Positions 47,166 through 59,427 of a stretch of DNA of 64,000 nt are shown one piece after another. The position numbers were made by a program, and so were the translations under genes. Location: contig QKWP01000197.1 of the NCBI GenBank assembly GCA_003550325.1, positions 1 through 64,000 of the forward strand. Reading direction: 5' to 3'. Under the pieces are notes generated by a model that saw only the letters and a list, made by a program, of their open reading frames with translations, made no database searches and was not told the origin of the DNA. The stretch is from Gigaspora rosea (taxonomy: Eukaryota; Glomeromycota; Glomeromycetes; Diversisporales; Gigasporaceae). Positions within the stretch are counted from its first letter, which is position 1. The number at the start of each line of letters is the position of its first letter.

Positions 47166-47489
47166 TTCTTTTAGTTAGTTATTTTTGAATTTTATTTTTA
47201 ATTAATATATTTAAAATTATTAATAATAAAATAATAAAAAATATAATTTATTTAACTAAATATATAAACAAAGCTAAATTATTTATAAAAATAAAACTAT
47301 GACTTTATATATTTTTTTAAAAAAAAAAACAATTTAATATTTGAGGTTTTTTATATACTATTGGTTTGACCTAGATGGTATATTTAGTTTTTGAATAGCT
47401 ATTAATATCTTTCAAATATTAAATAAATAAATATAGTAAATAAATTTATTATTCTTCTTCACTATAGTAAATTTAGAGATATTTCACAA

Positions 47490-47694
47490 ATCAGTATAGT
47501 ATAGATGAGCAGATCTATATAGTATAGGCTGAATTTTTAAATCTATACTATACTGATCCAGTGTAATATATATTAGGGTTAGGGTTAGAAATTATAGCAG
47601 ATTAGTATAGAGTTAGGGTTAGGAATTATAGCTGATCGTATAGATCTTAAATTTGGCCTATACTATACAAATTTGCTCATCTATACCATACTGA
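47490..47694. mobile_element. ~205-bp MITE with AGTATAGATGAGCA arms
   Basis: Left ATCAGTATAGTATAGATGAG and right CTCATCTATACCATACTGAT arms pair over about 45 bp. The centre carries TTAGGGTTAGGG-type motifs. The boundary is approximate. Confidence 0.65.
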
Positions 47695-48043
47695 TCTGCT
47701 ATAATTTCTGAATTTAGTGAATTTATTAATTCAAAAAATTTTTCACTATAAAGTTTTAAGACTTAGCACTAAAATTCAAACTCATATTAATTTAAGATTT
47801 GTTAAATAATTTTCTTGTAAAAATTTATATTATCATCATAGTAAGTTTAGCTATCTAAAAATTTATATTAAAATTTATATTATTTGCATTCATATAATAA
47901 TACTATATATATATGTTATAGCCCAGATGCAAATCTTGCTTAGATATTAATTTTTATGGCTAAAATTAAAAATTGGCCTAAACTGATCTCTAACTTTACT
48001 TTAATTTTACTCTAACCCTAATTTAATTTGGCCTAATTGGATC

Positions 48044-48540
48044 GATCTTGGGTCTGATAGTATAGCAGTTATGCTTCAAGGTTTCAGATTGCAAAGTTGC
48101 CAGTTCAAATCCAAGTGATAGCAATTTAAAGAAAGCCTGCCAGGCTAGGCTAAATTAGGGAACTAAAACACCGCAGGATACAGGGACCTGGGATATCAAT
48201 TAACAGACTTAATTTCTAAAATAAGCAGTGATCTACAATTAAAGTCATGCGATGAAAGTTGTGCCAGAACCCCGATTTGGAATAACCAAAGTTACAAGAT
48301 GTAATGTGAGACCCAAGTCTGGATATTATAAGATACTATATGAACTTGTGGTGGTGCAGTTTGTAAAAATGGCTGCAAAAATATCTGGCCACTACAGTGG
48401 TCAGCATGACAGGTCGCTTCTAGGCGGTGTAAAAGCAAGCAGGGGCAGTTGGGTTACAATTGGTAGAAATAAAAATAACAACTATGGTTATTATAAATTA
48501 CCAAGAAAGTGATACCGACAAGACTGTTAAAGAAAAAAAA
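48044..48540 (+). mobile_element. second tRNA-headed SINE-like element
   Basis: The head (48050-48125) matches that of the SINE at 18460: GGGTCTGATAGTATAGCAGT, then TTATGCTTC, and a B-box-like AGTTCAAATCC. The body differs from the first SINE. It ends in an A-rich tail (AAAGAAAAAAAAA, about 48528-48540) followed by ATTTGGGCCGATTG, which resembles the sequence before the head (ATTTGGCCTAATTG) and may be an eroded target duplication. An 86-codon frame (48252-48512) lies in the body; I do not trust it as a gene. Confidence 0.6.
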
Positions 48541-50845
48541 ATTTGGGCCGATTGTTATCTGGGCAGAATTGTTATCTGGGCTATGATAAAGTAGCTATGC
48601 AACTATATTGCACCAAAACTGGGAATAGATAAGCCAATAAATTATATTATTCAAATTTTTTTTGTAATTTGAAAACAACTAAATTGTTCTCTATTTCAAC
48701 TAACAATTAAACATTTTTGAATTTAATTATTTTAAATTACTTTGATAATTAAAATAAGAGGTTTTCTAGGCATTTCTAGCCAAAGATAAATAACTTATAT
48801 ATCTCTGGCCTATTAACTAATCAAAATGTACAGAGGTTACATGATGCATATTCTGAACCAACTCACATGATTGCTAACTTGTCAGATTTGTTTGTATGAT
48901 CTGAAGCACTAGTACTACATTAGCTCAGATTTGTTTGTATAACTCAAAGTACCAGTATTATATCATATCCACAGATTTTTGGAATTCATACAGATTATTG
49001 ACGCACTCCAAACATTTTAGTTATACAAATAGGGTGCGTCAGTTAGTTGATATCCAATCACATTGAGTAATTTGTTTTACTGTAATACCGTATACAAAAC
49101 CTGAGTTTATTAAATTTCACCTTATATTAGATCCCGGGTACATGCTTTGTATTTATAACATGTGGTCTAGACATTTAAAAAGAACTACATTTTATTTAAG
49201 ATCTTAAGATCATTGCCGTAAGTCGCAGTATACAAGACCTCATGATAATAGACCTACTACGTAGTATACCCAGATACAAATCACAGGATCTATATTAATC
49301 AAACATGGGTTTTTCAAATATTGGACCACCTATTATAAATGCAAAACGTGCATATTCTCCAAAGTTTTCCTCTTAGTAACGTGAACTCTCAGCTGTATAC
49401 TAGACCCGGGTCTATTATAGATTTTAAAATTGGTGGAATGTAGAAGACCCAGGTCTTGTATATGGCGATTTATGGTGGGTATATATGATTTTATTTATTT
49501 GTTTGAAAGTTTCAAATAGCTCAAAACACAGTAACTAATTAGTATATATTAGTTTTTTGATTTAAATATGTAGCAATGAAACGTCTGAATTGCAACTAAT
49601 AACCATCATCAGCTTGATTCGAACATATAATTCTTGAAAAATAGACAAGTGTAATAGCAGTGTTTTATAGACTGAAGCTTTAATTATTGGCTAAATTGTC
49701 TTTGAATTTTTAATAATATCAAACGGGCTTTTTTTCAAATAAAATTTTAACATAATTATTATTTTATTTATTTTATTTTATTTTTTTTTTTTGTTTTGTT
49801 ACGATTAAAATATGAATTTTATTAAATTTAGTAATTACAAATCTGAAAGGCTAATTAATAAACATCTGAATATAGTTGCCTTCCTGATAACCCAGTACTA
49901 TATTTTTTTTTAAAAAAAAAAATATAGACAGACTTCTTTAAGTGAACACTCTTGCACACTCAAATTCTGGTCCATATATATACTTGACCTTCATTAGTTC
50001 TAGTCAAACTAGTTAAACCATACCCGGACATTTCTAAAATTTAGTAGAGTAAGGCTAAAAGGCTTTTACTTTGTTACCTTAACCAGTTGAACTAGATATT
50101 CTTTGACTTCACTTCCCTTAGTTCCAGTAAACAAACTTCAATAAAATTTTCTAGCAATCAAAGTCAATAATACAGATAATATTATTGAGCTATGCTCAAG
50201 TATCACACTTATGTAGTGCTACGACAGAACTAAATAAAAAATCTTTATTAGCATTCGTCGATTCTAAGTGGTTTGTTAGACACCACTGAAAATTTCCAAA
50301 TGCAAAAAATAATAAGCAGTTGCTTCTATCACTGATTTACATATAACAAAGATCTATAACAAAAACCACATAAACTATAATACTTCCCCTAATTAAAAGC
50401 TCTTATTTTCAATACATTTTAACTATGATCAAAGCACCAAAAACGCCTTCAATAACTAGACATGTAAATCAATAGATCATAGTTTATTATTGCGAAAAAG
50501 TAAAACGTTCATAGCTTTTAAATATATTTACTTACTAAAGTAAAGTAAAGATTGCTATGATTGGTTTTGGTGATTGGTTTTGAGGATGGGCGATTGGTTT
50601 GATGTGCTTTAATAATATAAGAATTTGTTTTTTAATAACTAATTATTAGATAATTTTGGGTGATAAATAATTAAATGATCGCTAATTTAGGGTATAAAAT
50701 GATCAGCCGATATAAAATTTGGAACTTTAAAAAAGGGCTAATTCCAAAAATTCGTGAATATGTACACTTGATAAAAATTTTTTAATATTATAAAAATTTT
50801 TTATTTAAAAAATTTATATTTTATTATAAAAAAAAAATTATATAA
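48541..50845. other. 2.3-kb gene-free region
   Basis: No gene supported. It contains a GACGCAC..GGTGCGTC palindrome (48998-49035), paired CAAGACCT/AGGTCTTG and CCCGGGT motifs at 49130-49465, a poly-T/poly-A hairpin at 49900-49925, and low-complexity TTTTA repeats at 49765-49800. None defines an element. Confidence 0.4.
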
Positions 50846-50849
50846 TATA

Positions 50850-51045
50850 CAAAAAACAAACTCCTACATATGTACAAATCCAGCTCCCATATATGTACAA
50901 AACCAACTCCTATATAACATACAAAATTGATTCTCATAACGTACAAAACCAACTCTACATAATGCATAAAACCAACTTCTGCATAATATACAAAACAAAC
51001 CCTGCATAATACATATAAACCCATTTTTTGTATAATGTACAAAAC
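50850..51045. repeat. ~23-bp minisatellite, about eight copies
   Basis: Degenerate units near TACAAAACCAACTCCTACATAA. The array explains the Tyr/Cys/Val-rich frames seen on the minus strand, which are not genes. Confidence 0.75.
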
Positions 51046-51129
51046 CTACATGATACCAAAAAAAAAACAAATTCAAAACACAGAGACAAAATCTACAATA
51101 TTGAATAAAACTTAATACCAAAATGTACA

Positions 51130-51660
51130 CCTGAAAAGACCAAAAGTGCAAAAGCTACAAGCTTCAATATCAAAATTTACACCAACTCCAATGATAAATA
51201 TTTAATTAAAAAAAAAACAAAAAAAACAAAAGCTACAAATTCCAATAATGAAATTTATACTAATTTCAAGGTAAAAACTTAAAAAAAAAAGTAGTAGTTA
51301 GTAAAACTCAAGTAACAAATTTATACAACTCCAAACCAAAACCCAATATACTAAAAGTGTGCAAATGCAAACTGAAAAAACTAAAGTACAAATTCAACAA
51401 AGACTAGTAGCAATTTCAAACCAAATGAAGCTAAAAGGCAAAAGCTAAATCCAACAATAAATTTTATACTAATACCAACAACAAGAACTTAACTATATAC
51501 TAGGAATATGACAAAGCAGTAGTTAAGTAAAACCAAAAGAGTTTGAAAAATAAAACTACAAACTTTAGAATAAAATTTATACCAATTTTAAAATGAAACC
51601 TTAACTTCATATCTAGAAAAAAAAAAGCATTAGTCAAATAAAACTAAATAAAATTAAAAA
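51130..51660. repeat. degenerate ~100-bp tandem repeat, A-rich
   Basis: Four to five diverged units share AAAGCTACAAATTCCAATAA, AAATTTATACTAATTTC and AGTAGTTA.GTAAAAC. The strand is strongly purine-biased. The repeat runs into the block shared with 62.5 kb. Confidence 0.55.
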
Positions 51661-51689
51661 AAAAATAAAATAAACAAAAAAGTCAAAAT

Positions 51690-52280
51690 AAACAACTCTT
51701 CTTAACAACCCTCATACCAAATTTTTCAAGAACCCTGATTTATGAAAACTTTGGAGTTAGTATATTTTACATAACAAAAACTTTATCTAAAAGCAACTTG
51801 GAACAAGAGTTTCAGATTAGATATAAGAAAACTAAAATAGAGCTAAAAAAGAACTCTTTTTTTTGGGTTTGACTTTCTGAGTAGAAGACTTTGTTACTAT
51901 AGAAAACATAGTAGAACTACAATTCTAAAGGTTTTTGTCAAAAGAGATGGAAGTGTAAATAGAAATTTACTTTTGGTCAAGTATATTATTTTTCAAAGAT
52001 AAAACCTATGCTCTCTAAATATTTGGTACCTTCTTTATTTCTCCCTGTTTTTTTGAAATTTGTCAAAAAGTAGCAAATTTAGCTTACTCCTCCAAAAGAT
52101 TAGCAATGTTTACTCTTTTCAATTTGAAAATGCATCTACTGAATCAAAGCTAGGTCACAAGTGAGTTTTGACGTCTATAAAATAAACAATGAATAACATG
52201 TAAGGATAATTTGGAAAAAAATGTTAAAAAATTTATTTCTTTCTAGAATTTTCTTTTAGGCATAGTTTTTTCTTTTTTCT
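51690..52280 (+). repeat. decayed paralogue of the 62.5-kb block
   Basis: Collinear with 62508-63075. Anchors include ACCAAATTTTTCAAGAACCC, CTCCAAAAGAT, GTTTACTCTT and TTCTAGAATTTTCTTTTAG. This copy is more AT-rich and has no usable frame, whereas the 62.5-kb copy keeps a 143-codon frame. It is therefore the older or faster-decaying relic. Confidence 0.75.
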
Positions 52281-53399
52281 TTGATGTACATATAATACTT
52301 TGACAGATGTGGGTAGGGATGTTAATAGTATATAATACTCTAGAGTAACTAGGAGTATAATTATAAGCCACTCTATATTAGCATGATTTAGGCATTACTC
52401 CACTTTAAGGTATACCTAAATGAAGTAAATTACTCTAGAGTAATACTATTAATATAAAATAGTTTATACTCTAGAGCTACTATTATATTAACTATAAAGT
52501 GGTTTATACACTGGAGTAACTATTATATGAAGAAAAAATCCTATACTATAAATATATAAAAAAAAATAAACTAACATGAAGTTATACAAACTAATTATGC
52601 AAAGCAGTTTCATTTATTTGCTAATTAGAAAACAGTTTTATTGCAGTTTGTATAATTAAATGGCTTATAATAAATTGGCTATCTTTAGCAATTGCTATTT
52701 AATCATAAAAAAGTCAATCATAGGGGTTACATAATTGTGCAATAATACTATGCTTAACTAAGCAAAATATTGATATGTTCATACTTTAAGGGTAGAGGGT
52801 ACGTAGATCATTTTTATATAGTTTTTATATGGTATTTTGAAATTTCATGTAAAATTGACATATGCTACTAATAAAACTTTTTTAAATTACAACTAATTTT
52901 TATTAAAATTTTACAAAAATTTTGAACTATTATTATATTTTAAAAAAATATACTTGTATATATCATAAAGTTTTTCTGGGTTGCACAAAATTGCTAATGC
53001 TGATTGGTCAATTTATGTAAATTTATAAGTTAATTTTATTACTAAATTTTAATACCCAATCTTTAAAATTCCATATCTTACTGAGTTTTTGACCAATTTT
53101 AATGATTTTACTATTATTAGAATCAGAAAAACCTGCTCTACAAACTTGGCTTAAAATATGATTAGTTTATTTGTTATAATTTTTCATAAAATTAAATATA
53201 AAAAACTTACCATTAAGTTTATATATAATTTTAAAATCGTACCCTCTGCTCTTAACATGCTATTAAATTTATAATAGTCAAATATACAGACCACTAATGC
53301 AATTAGTTAATTATAATTTATTATTATAATATAGTAAAAATTTGAATATTTATTTTCAGTTTTAATTTACATAACAATCTCGAGTTTAATAAAAATGTA
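52281..53399. other. AT-rich region with ACTCTAGAGTA palindromes
   Basis: 52310-52540 holds several copies of TACTCTAGAGTAA-like dyads, suggesting a decayed small element. The rest is AT-rich with no gene. Confidence 0.4.
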
Positions 53400-53591
53400 T
53401 AGTCGCTTTCTCTAATCTGAACCTCTCTAAACTAAACACTATTAAACTCTTTCTAAACCAAACAAAATCTTCTAGAACTTTTGTAAATTTTATTATAAAG
53501 TTCAGATAAGCCATATATAACTCTTTGAAAACTGAACTTTTCCATAGTAAAAAAAACAGTTCCAGCAGTTCAGATTAGAGAGAGTTGACTG
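53400..53591. mobile_element. 192-bp Tigger/pogo-like MITE with TA duplication
   Basis: The left end TAGTCGCTTTCTCTAATCTG and the right end CAGATTAGAGAGAGTTGACT (then G) are inverted. TA flanks both (53398-53399, 53592-53593). The CAGTCRAC..CTCTAA.CTGAAC end type is typical of pogo-like elements. Confidence 0.7.
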
Positions 53592-54162
53592 TATTTCAAA
53601 AAATTGTCTTATCATAACAATAGATAATCAATATTTAAAAAAATTTTCAAGTCATTTTTGATAAATCATATGAAAACTGTTTATAAAGGTTTTTTTTCAA
53701 ATTTTTGTTATTTTGACTATTTCTATTAATCTATAGCATAAATACAAAATTTATAGTGATCCTAAGTTCGGGTTCTGTTGTTCCAATATTTTCTTATAGT
53801 TATTATTTGAATTAGTTAATAATTGAATATCTAAATTTGAGATTTTAGGTGTAATATCTAAAATAAATTTATTTGACAAATAATATTGAATTTTAATGGT
53901 TTGGAATGCTAAATTTATTAATAACTTGCAGTTTATTATATATAGTATAACCTCGCAATAATAACATTCGCATTAGTTACAATCCCACTATAGTTACTTT
54001 AATTTTCCTATTTAATTATATAAAAGTGTGCCATTTATCACGTAATATTTTTACTTAATAGCTACCCCATCCATGTATGGTGTGATCACCCTAATCTCAA
54101 TTCTGATTAGTTAATATAACGACTAATATTTTATAATATATTATATAAATATATATAATATT

Positions 54163-54290
54163 AAATAACTTTTGATCTACTGGTCCATTTTGGATAATTT
54201 TACTACCAAAATGTTCATCTCAATAAGACGATTCTAACAAGCCCAAAATTATTAAAATCCAATTACAGGGTCATAAGATCACTAAGGTTT
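54163..54290 (+). repeat. dispersed ~125-bp repeat R1, first of three copies
   Basis: It begins AACTTTTGATCTACTGGTCC and contains ACCAAAATGTTC and AACAAGCCCAAAAT. Further copies lie at 55782-55905 (same strand) and 56835-56955 (opposite strand). Two of them bracket the foldback at 54462-55690. Confidence 0.8.
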
Positions 54291-54461
54291 TGCATTATTA
54301 TTATTTTTTTTAACTAGGTGCTCCGGTTATGTTTTATTATAAAAACTATAGTTACATATACAAATGCTATTACTATAGATCGATCTATCGATCTGAAACT
54401 AAAACTATAACTCAACCAGTTAGGGGAGCACCAGAAATCACCTGATTAGGGTTTCACTAAG

Positions 54462-55690
54462 GCATATTTTATATTTTTGATACTCCTGCACCTACTTTTT
54501 TGATACTCCTGTATGTACCCCAAAATTATTTTACTTTTTTGATACCGATCTGCATATATACACGTGACTTAAGTTACACAAAGGCCAGTGCATTGTTTTT
54601 GCAAAAATAATTTTTGGTTACGCACTGCTAATGTCATGTAACATTACACAGGTCTAATTTGGTACCCTAACATTGCATTAAGCTTAATGCTAGTGGGCAC
54701 TATCATGATAATGCCCGGCGGGATTAGACATAATTCCGGCCCACCCTACCCTAAATCTAGTAGTACCCTAACCCAGAATTAAACTTAATGCTGCTGGGCA
54801 CTATCATGATAATGCACCCGGCGGGGTTAGATATAATTCTGGCCCACCCTAACCCTAAATCTAGTGGTACCCTAACCCGGCATTAAGCTTAATGCTGGTG
54901 GGCACTATCATGATAATGCCCCGGGCGGGGTTAGACATAATTCCGGCCCACCCTAACTCTAAAAACTAATTGTTTGAAGCAACATCCAATCACAGTACAT
55001 ATACTGGCTACACGACATATGCATCTAGTATATGTACTGTGATTGGATGTTGCTTTGAACAATTAGTTTTTAGAGTTAGAATGGGCCGGAATTATGTCTA
55101 ACCCGCCGGGGGCATTATCATGATAATGCCCACCAGCATTAAACTTAATGCCGGGTTAGGGTACCACTAGATTTAGGGTTAGGGTGGGCCGGAATTATGT
55201 CTAACCCCGCCGGGGGCATTACTGTATCATGATAGTGCCCACCAGCATTAAGCTTAATGCCGGGTTAGGGTACCACTAGATTTAGGGTTAAGGTAAGCTG
55301 GAATTATGTCTAACCCGCTGGGGGCATTATCATGATAGTGCCCACTAGCATTAAGCTTAATGCTGGGTTAGGGTACCACTAGATTTAGGGTTAGGGTGGA
55401 CCAGAATTATGTCTAACCCCGCTGAGGCTTTATTATGATAGTGCCCACCAGCATTAAGCTTAATGCTGGGTTAGGGTACCAAAATTAGACTTGTGTAACA
55501 TTACATGACATTAGCAGCGTAGTAGCAGTGTGTAACCAAAAATTATTTTTGCAAAAACAATGCACTGGGCCTTTGAGTAACATAAGTCACGTGTATATAT
55601 ACAGATGGTATCAAAAAAGTAAAGTAATTTTGGGTACATACAGGAGTATCAAAAAAGTAAGTGCAGGAGTATCAAAAACGTAAGATTTGC
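54462..55690. mobile_element. 1.23-kb foldback element with 9-bp target duplications
   Basis: TTCACTAAG occurs at 54453-54461 and 55691-55699, a perfect 9-bp duplication as made by Mutator-like (MULE) transposases. Arms of about 500-600 bp start near GATACTCCTGCAC and contain GTTACACAAAGGCC and CAAAAATAATTTTTGGTTAC. Inside the arms are ~101-109-bp units: three on the left (from 54662, 54763 and 54867) and four on the right (ending near 55161, 55270, 55372 and 55477). Each unit has two palindromes close to GCATTAAGCTTAATGC and GCATTATCATGATAATGC, plus CCCTAACCCTAA. The centre (54957-55079) is its own hairpin. No coding capacity. The arms are unequal by one unit, so copy number changes by recombination or slippage. 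Confidence 0.8.
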
Positions 55691-55781
55691 TTCACTAAGT
55701 AGCTGACTCCCTACCCCCACCTGATAATTTTTCTAAGCATTTGATTGGTTAAATATATATATATATATTAAAAATTGGATA

Positions 55782-55905
55782 ACTTTTGATCTGCTAGTCT
55801 GTTTTGGACAATTCAACAACCAAAATGTTCGTTTCAGCGAGACACTTCTAACAAGCCCAAAATCATCAAAATCCAATTACAGGATCCCAAGATCGTTCAA
55901 CTTTT
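55782..55905 (+). repeat. repeat R1, second copy
   Basis: Same orientation as 54163-54290, with substitutions; contains ACCAAAATGTTCGTTTC and AACAAGCCCAAAATCATC. It is directly followed by AT-rich sequence leading to the next foldback. Confidence 0.8.
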
Positions 55906-55975
55906 GTGTAATTTTAATAGTAATTTTTAAAATAACTAAGTAAATTTATTTTTTATATTCAGACTTTTTAGTCAA

Positions 55976-56575
55976 ATCCGAAGTCTGCAGACTGGTCTAA
56001 GTTCAAATATATTTATATGTATTTTTTGTTGCTGAACAAGTTTACTTAGTGCATTTTGTTAGAATAAATTAGTAAAATTTTATGAATCATAAGTTTTTAT
56101 AGAATTTTATTAATAAAATTCTATAAAATCTTATAATTCGCAAATTTTATTAATTAATTCTAACAAAATGCACTAAGTAAACTTTTTCAGCACCTAAAAA
56201 TGTATTAAAACGGGTAGTTTGTTTTTATTTTACTTGAAATTTAGAGATTTGAGGCACAATTTTGGAGTTTTGATCAAAAATCAAAATTATACATCTTGTC
56301 TCCAAATTTCAAGTAAAATAAAAAACAAACCAGCCATTTTAATACATTTTTAGGTGCTAAACAAGTTTACTTAGTGCATTATGTTAGAATTAATTAATAA
56401 AAATTTGCAAATTATAAGATTTTATAGAATTTTATTAATAAAATTCTATAAAATTTTATGATTTATAAAATTTTACTAATTTATTCTAACAAAATGCACT
56501 AAGTAAACTTGTTCAGTACCAAAAAATACATATAATTATATTTGGTTTCAGACCAGTCTGCAGATTTCGGACCAG
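55976..56575. mobile_element. 600-bp nested foldback (palindrome of palindromes)
   Basis: The outer arms read CCGAAGTCTGCAGACTGGTC (left) and GACCAGTCTGCAGATTTCGG (right). Inside, AACAAGTTTACTTAGTGCAT and its complement alternate four times (about 56037, 56165, 56363 and 56490), so each half is a hairpin and the two halves also pair. AAATTTCAAGTAAAATA-type arms flank the centre. No target duplication was resolved. Confidence 0.7.
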
Positions 56576-56700
56576 ACCCGGACCGGACTCATAGATGAGT
56601 CTGGTCTGAAGTCTGAAATTAGTAAAATTTAGAGTCTGAGTTTGGTCTGATCCCAGACCGGACCCAGACTGGACCAGACCCGGACTGGACCTAGGAGCAC
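56560..56700. repeat. AGACCGGACC-type short repeats
   Basis: Degenerate GACCAGACCCGGACCGGAC motifs on the plus strand, locally GC-rich. They may be subterminal repeats of the foldback ending nearby. Confidence 0.5.
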
Positions 56701-56834
56701 TAGTCTCAATGAGACAAATCGAATGGTACCAAAATAATCTGATTCTGATCGATATGGCATGTGGTATTCATTATAGAACTTAGGTGCACCAAATTAGACA
56801 GATCTAATTATTAATTGTTTATAGAATACAAATC

Positions 56835-56955
56835 TTTGTTGATTTTAGGATCCTGTGATTAGAATTAGTAATTTTAGGCTTGTTAGAATTGGCTCACTAA
56901 GGCGAACATTTTGGTAGTTAGATCATCAAAAATGGACTAGTGGATCAAAAGTTAA
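56835..56955 (-). repeat. repeat R1, third copy (inverted)
   Basis: Complement of the R1 repeat, with GAACATTTTGGTAGTTAGA and GATCAAAAGTT. The opposite orientation relative to the first two copies suggests independent insertions or an inversion. Confidence 0.75.
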
Positions 56956-57938
56956 AAAATTACATATATACTAGCACAATAGGTGGCGCTTACGCACCAC
57001 CCTCTTATTTTGATAACATATAGTATAAATTGAAATTATCATAATATAAAAAATCGTGTTTCTATCATGTGTTAATATAATAATAAATTATTACAAAACT
57101 TACCACTATCCTGGTAACATATATTTTGTAGTTAAGGTTGGGTTAGTTTATATTGGAATTAGCATGAACCCTATCATATACTACAGTAAAAAATACTGTT
57201 ATAGAACTTATTATTCTGCTAATACACAGAATTGTTAAAGTTAGGTTTGCATCGAATTACTCATGATTCTATTTTGAGTTACTATAAAAAATTCTAGTAA
57301 GTACAGATCTTATATGTTTGAGTTGTATTTGGTTGAGTTGCATTTTGCATTACTATAAGAAATTCTGTTACAGAACAGACTTAAAATTCTGGTGACACAC
57401 AGTACATATGTAGCTGGTTTTCATTGAAATTATTGCAATTTCTACTAAAAAATTTTGTTATATAACATATTTATTCTGTTGACATATAGTAAAGTAGAGC
57501 TAGGTATTATGGTACACTTAAGAATTGCTAATAGTAAAAATTTTCATAAAAAGCATATTTTTCACAGTATTTATCAAAACAATATAACATTCAACTTACT
57601 ATCTAGCAATAAAAAAAAATCTAGACTTTAAAAAAAAATTGATATTCTAAGCTTTCAAAAATTGTTGAAAAAACTGGTATGCTTTGTGAGATTGAGGATA
57701 TTATGGTATAATATGCATATCGATATTCAATATTGTATTTTTTTACATTTTACTTCTAATGAAATTACCAAAATAAGAAAAAGAGAAAAAGTATATCAAC
57801 TGCAACATGAAGTCTAATTCTCTCTTAATTTTTAAATGGAATTGAATCATTTGATTTGTTTAGCAAATGAACCAAATAATACTAAAATTATTCAATTTTG
57901 ATCAGTGGAAGTATTGAAAAAAATGTAAGTGTAACAAT

Positions 57939-58333
57939 TAGGGTTGGTTAGGTTCCAGTTAGGTTCTGATAGGTTCTAAGTAAATTAATAAATTTTAAAC
58001 TGATTTTTTATTTTTTAGTTCTTAATTAAAGTTATTAGTTATAAAATTATGAACAATTTTAATTATAAGTATAAAGCAAAAAACTTTCTTTTAAGTTTAT
58101 AAATTCTTTAAAATATTAATTTAGAACCTAGGTTCTGGAATCTAGGTTCTAAATTAATATTTTAAAGAATTTATAAACTTAAAAGAAAATTTTTTGCTTT
58201 ATGCTTATAATTAAAATTGTTCATAATTTTATAATTAATAACTTTAATTAAGAACTAAAAAATAAAAAATTAGTTAAAAATTATTAATTTACTTAGAACC
58301 TATCAGAACCTAACTGGAACCTAACCAACCCTA
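57939..58333. mobile_element. 395-bp hAT-type foldback with perfect 8-bp duplications
   Basis: Ends TAGGGTTGGTTAGGTTCCAG and CTGGAACCTAACCAACCCTA are exact complements. The whole element is a near-perfect palindrome around GAACCTAGGTTC-type centre sequence at about 58120-58150. GTAACAAT flanks it at 57931-57938 and 58334-58341. The high arm identity implies recent insertion or ongoing arm homogenisation. No coding capacity. Confidence 0.9.
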
Positions 58334-59294
58334 GTAACAATGATACCCCATACCATAATTCCAACTCCACCCTATGTAGTTAAGACTGAGTTAAATTTAC
58401 CATAAGCTACTATAAAAAAAATCTATTACAGAACTTGCTTGCTATTCTGTTGACACATAATTTGCATTAAAATAATATATTCTTATAATAAGGCACTATA
58501 AAAAATTCTGTTACAAAGCTTTTCATTCTAGTGACACACAATATGTGGTTAAGGTTGAGTTAGTTTGCATTAAAATTATTGTTTTTTTTTAATAAATTAG
58601 TATAAAAAATTCTGTTACAGAACTTGCTATTCCAATGACACAGTATATGATTAAAGTGTTATAGAACTTGCTATTCTGGTGATTCAATATGTAGATAAAT
58701 TAAGATAGTTTTATTCAAATTATTGTAATTTTTACTAAGAGTTACTGTAAAAATTCCTAATCACTGTTCTAGTAATATAAGAATGAGGTTAAAGTTGGGT
58801 TAGTTTATATTATAAGTTACTGTAAAAAATTTTGATACAAAACTTACTTGCAAATCCAGTAACAAAAAGTATATAGTTGAGATTGAATTAGTTTGCATTG
58901 TAAAATTAATGTAAAAAATGCATAGCTCATCTGTATTTTGGTAACAAAATATGTAGTTTGAGTTTGTTTTATTCAAATTATTGTAATTTCTATCAAGAGT
59001 TATCATAAAAATTTTGTTACAGAACTTACTCACTATCAGATAATGCACAGTATGTGAATAATATTGACTTATTTTGCATTGTAAGTTAATGTTAAAATTT
59101 TGTTACAGAACTTACTCTTGCTATCCAGATAATACACTTTATCATGCAAACTCATATGATCATAGATTTTTTCTTCTTGTTATTTTTTGCACATTAATTA
59201 TATAAGCAAAACAATCTTGAATTAAACCTCAGTTAGCCAATAATGACTTTTAAAGCATAAATATAATTATAAGATAACATCAATATTGGATTGT

Positions 59295-59427
59295 GATAAT
59301 AAATATCATAAAATTTGTTCTGTCAAAACAAATAATTGGCTAAAATGTGCTGCTGCACAACCCATATTAGCCAATTATTTGCTCTAACAAACCAAATTTC
59401 ATGATATTTATTATCATATAACCAAAA
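59295..59427. mobile_element. ~130-bp MITE inside the satellite
   Basis: Arms TGATAATAAATATCATAAAA and TTTCATGATATTTATTATCA, with inner CAAATAATTGGCTAA pairs, surround a short TGTGCTGCTGCACA centre. Boundaries are approximate. Confidence 0.7.

Noticed and set aside
48252-48512. 86-codon gene
   Set aside because: It lies in the body of a SINE-like element with no recognisable domain.
50824-51151. Tyr/Val/Cys-rich minus-strand proteins
   Set aside because: They come from the ~23-bp minisatellite at 50850-51045.
57056-59048. Small frames within 57-59 kb
   Set aside because: They lie in the ~100-bp satellite and are not conserved from unit to unit.
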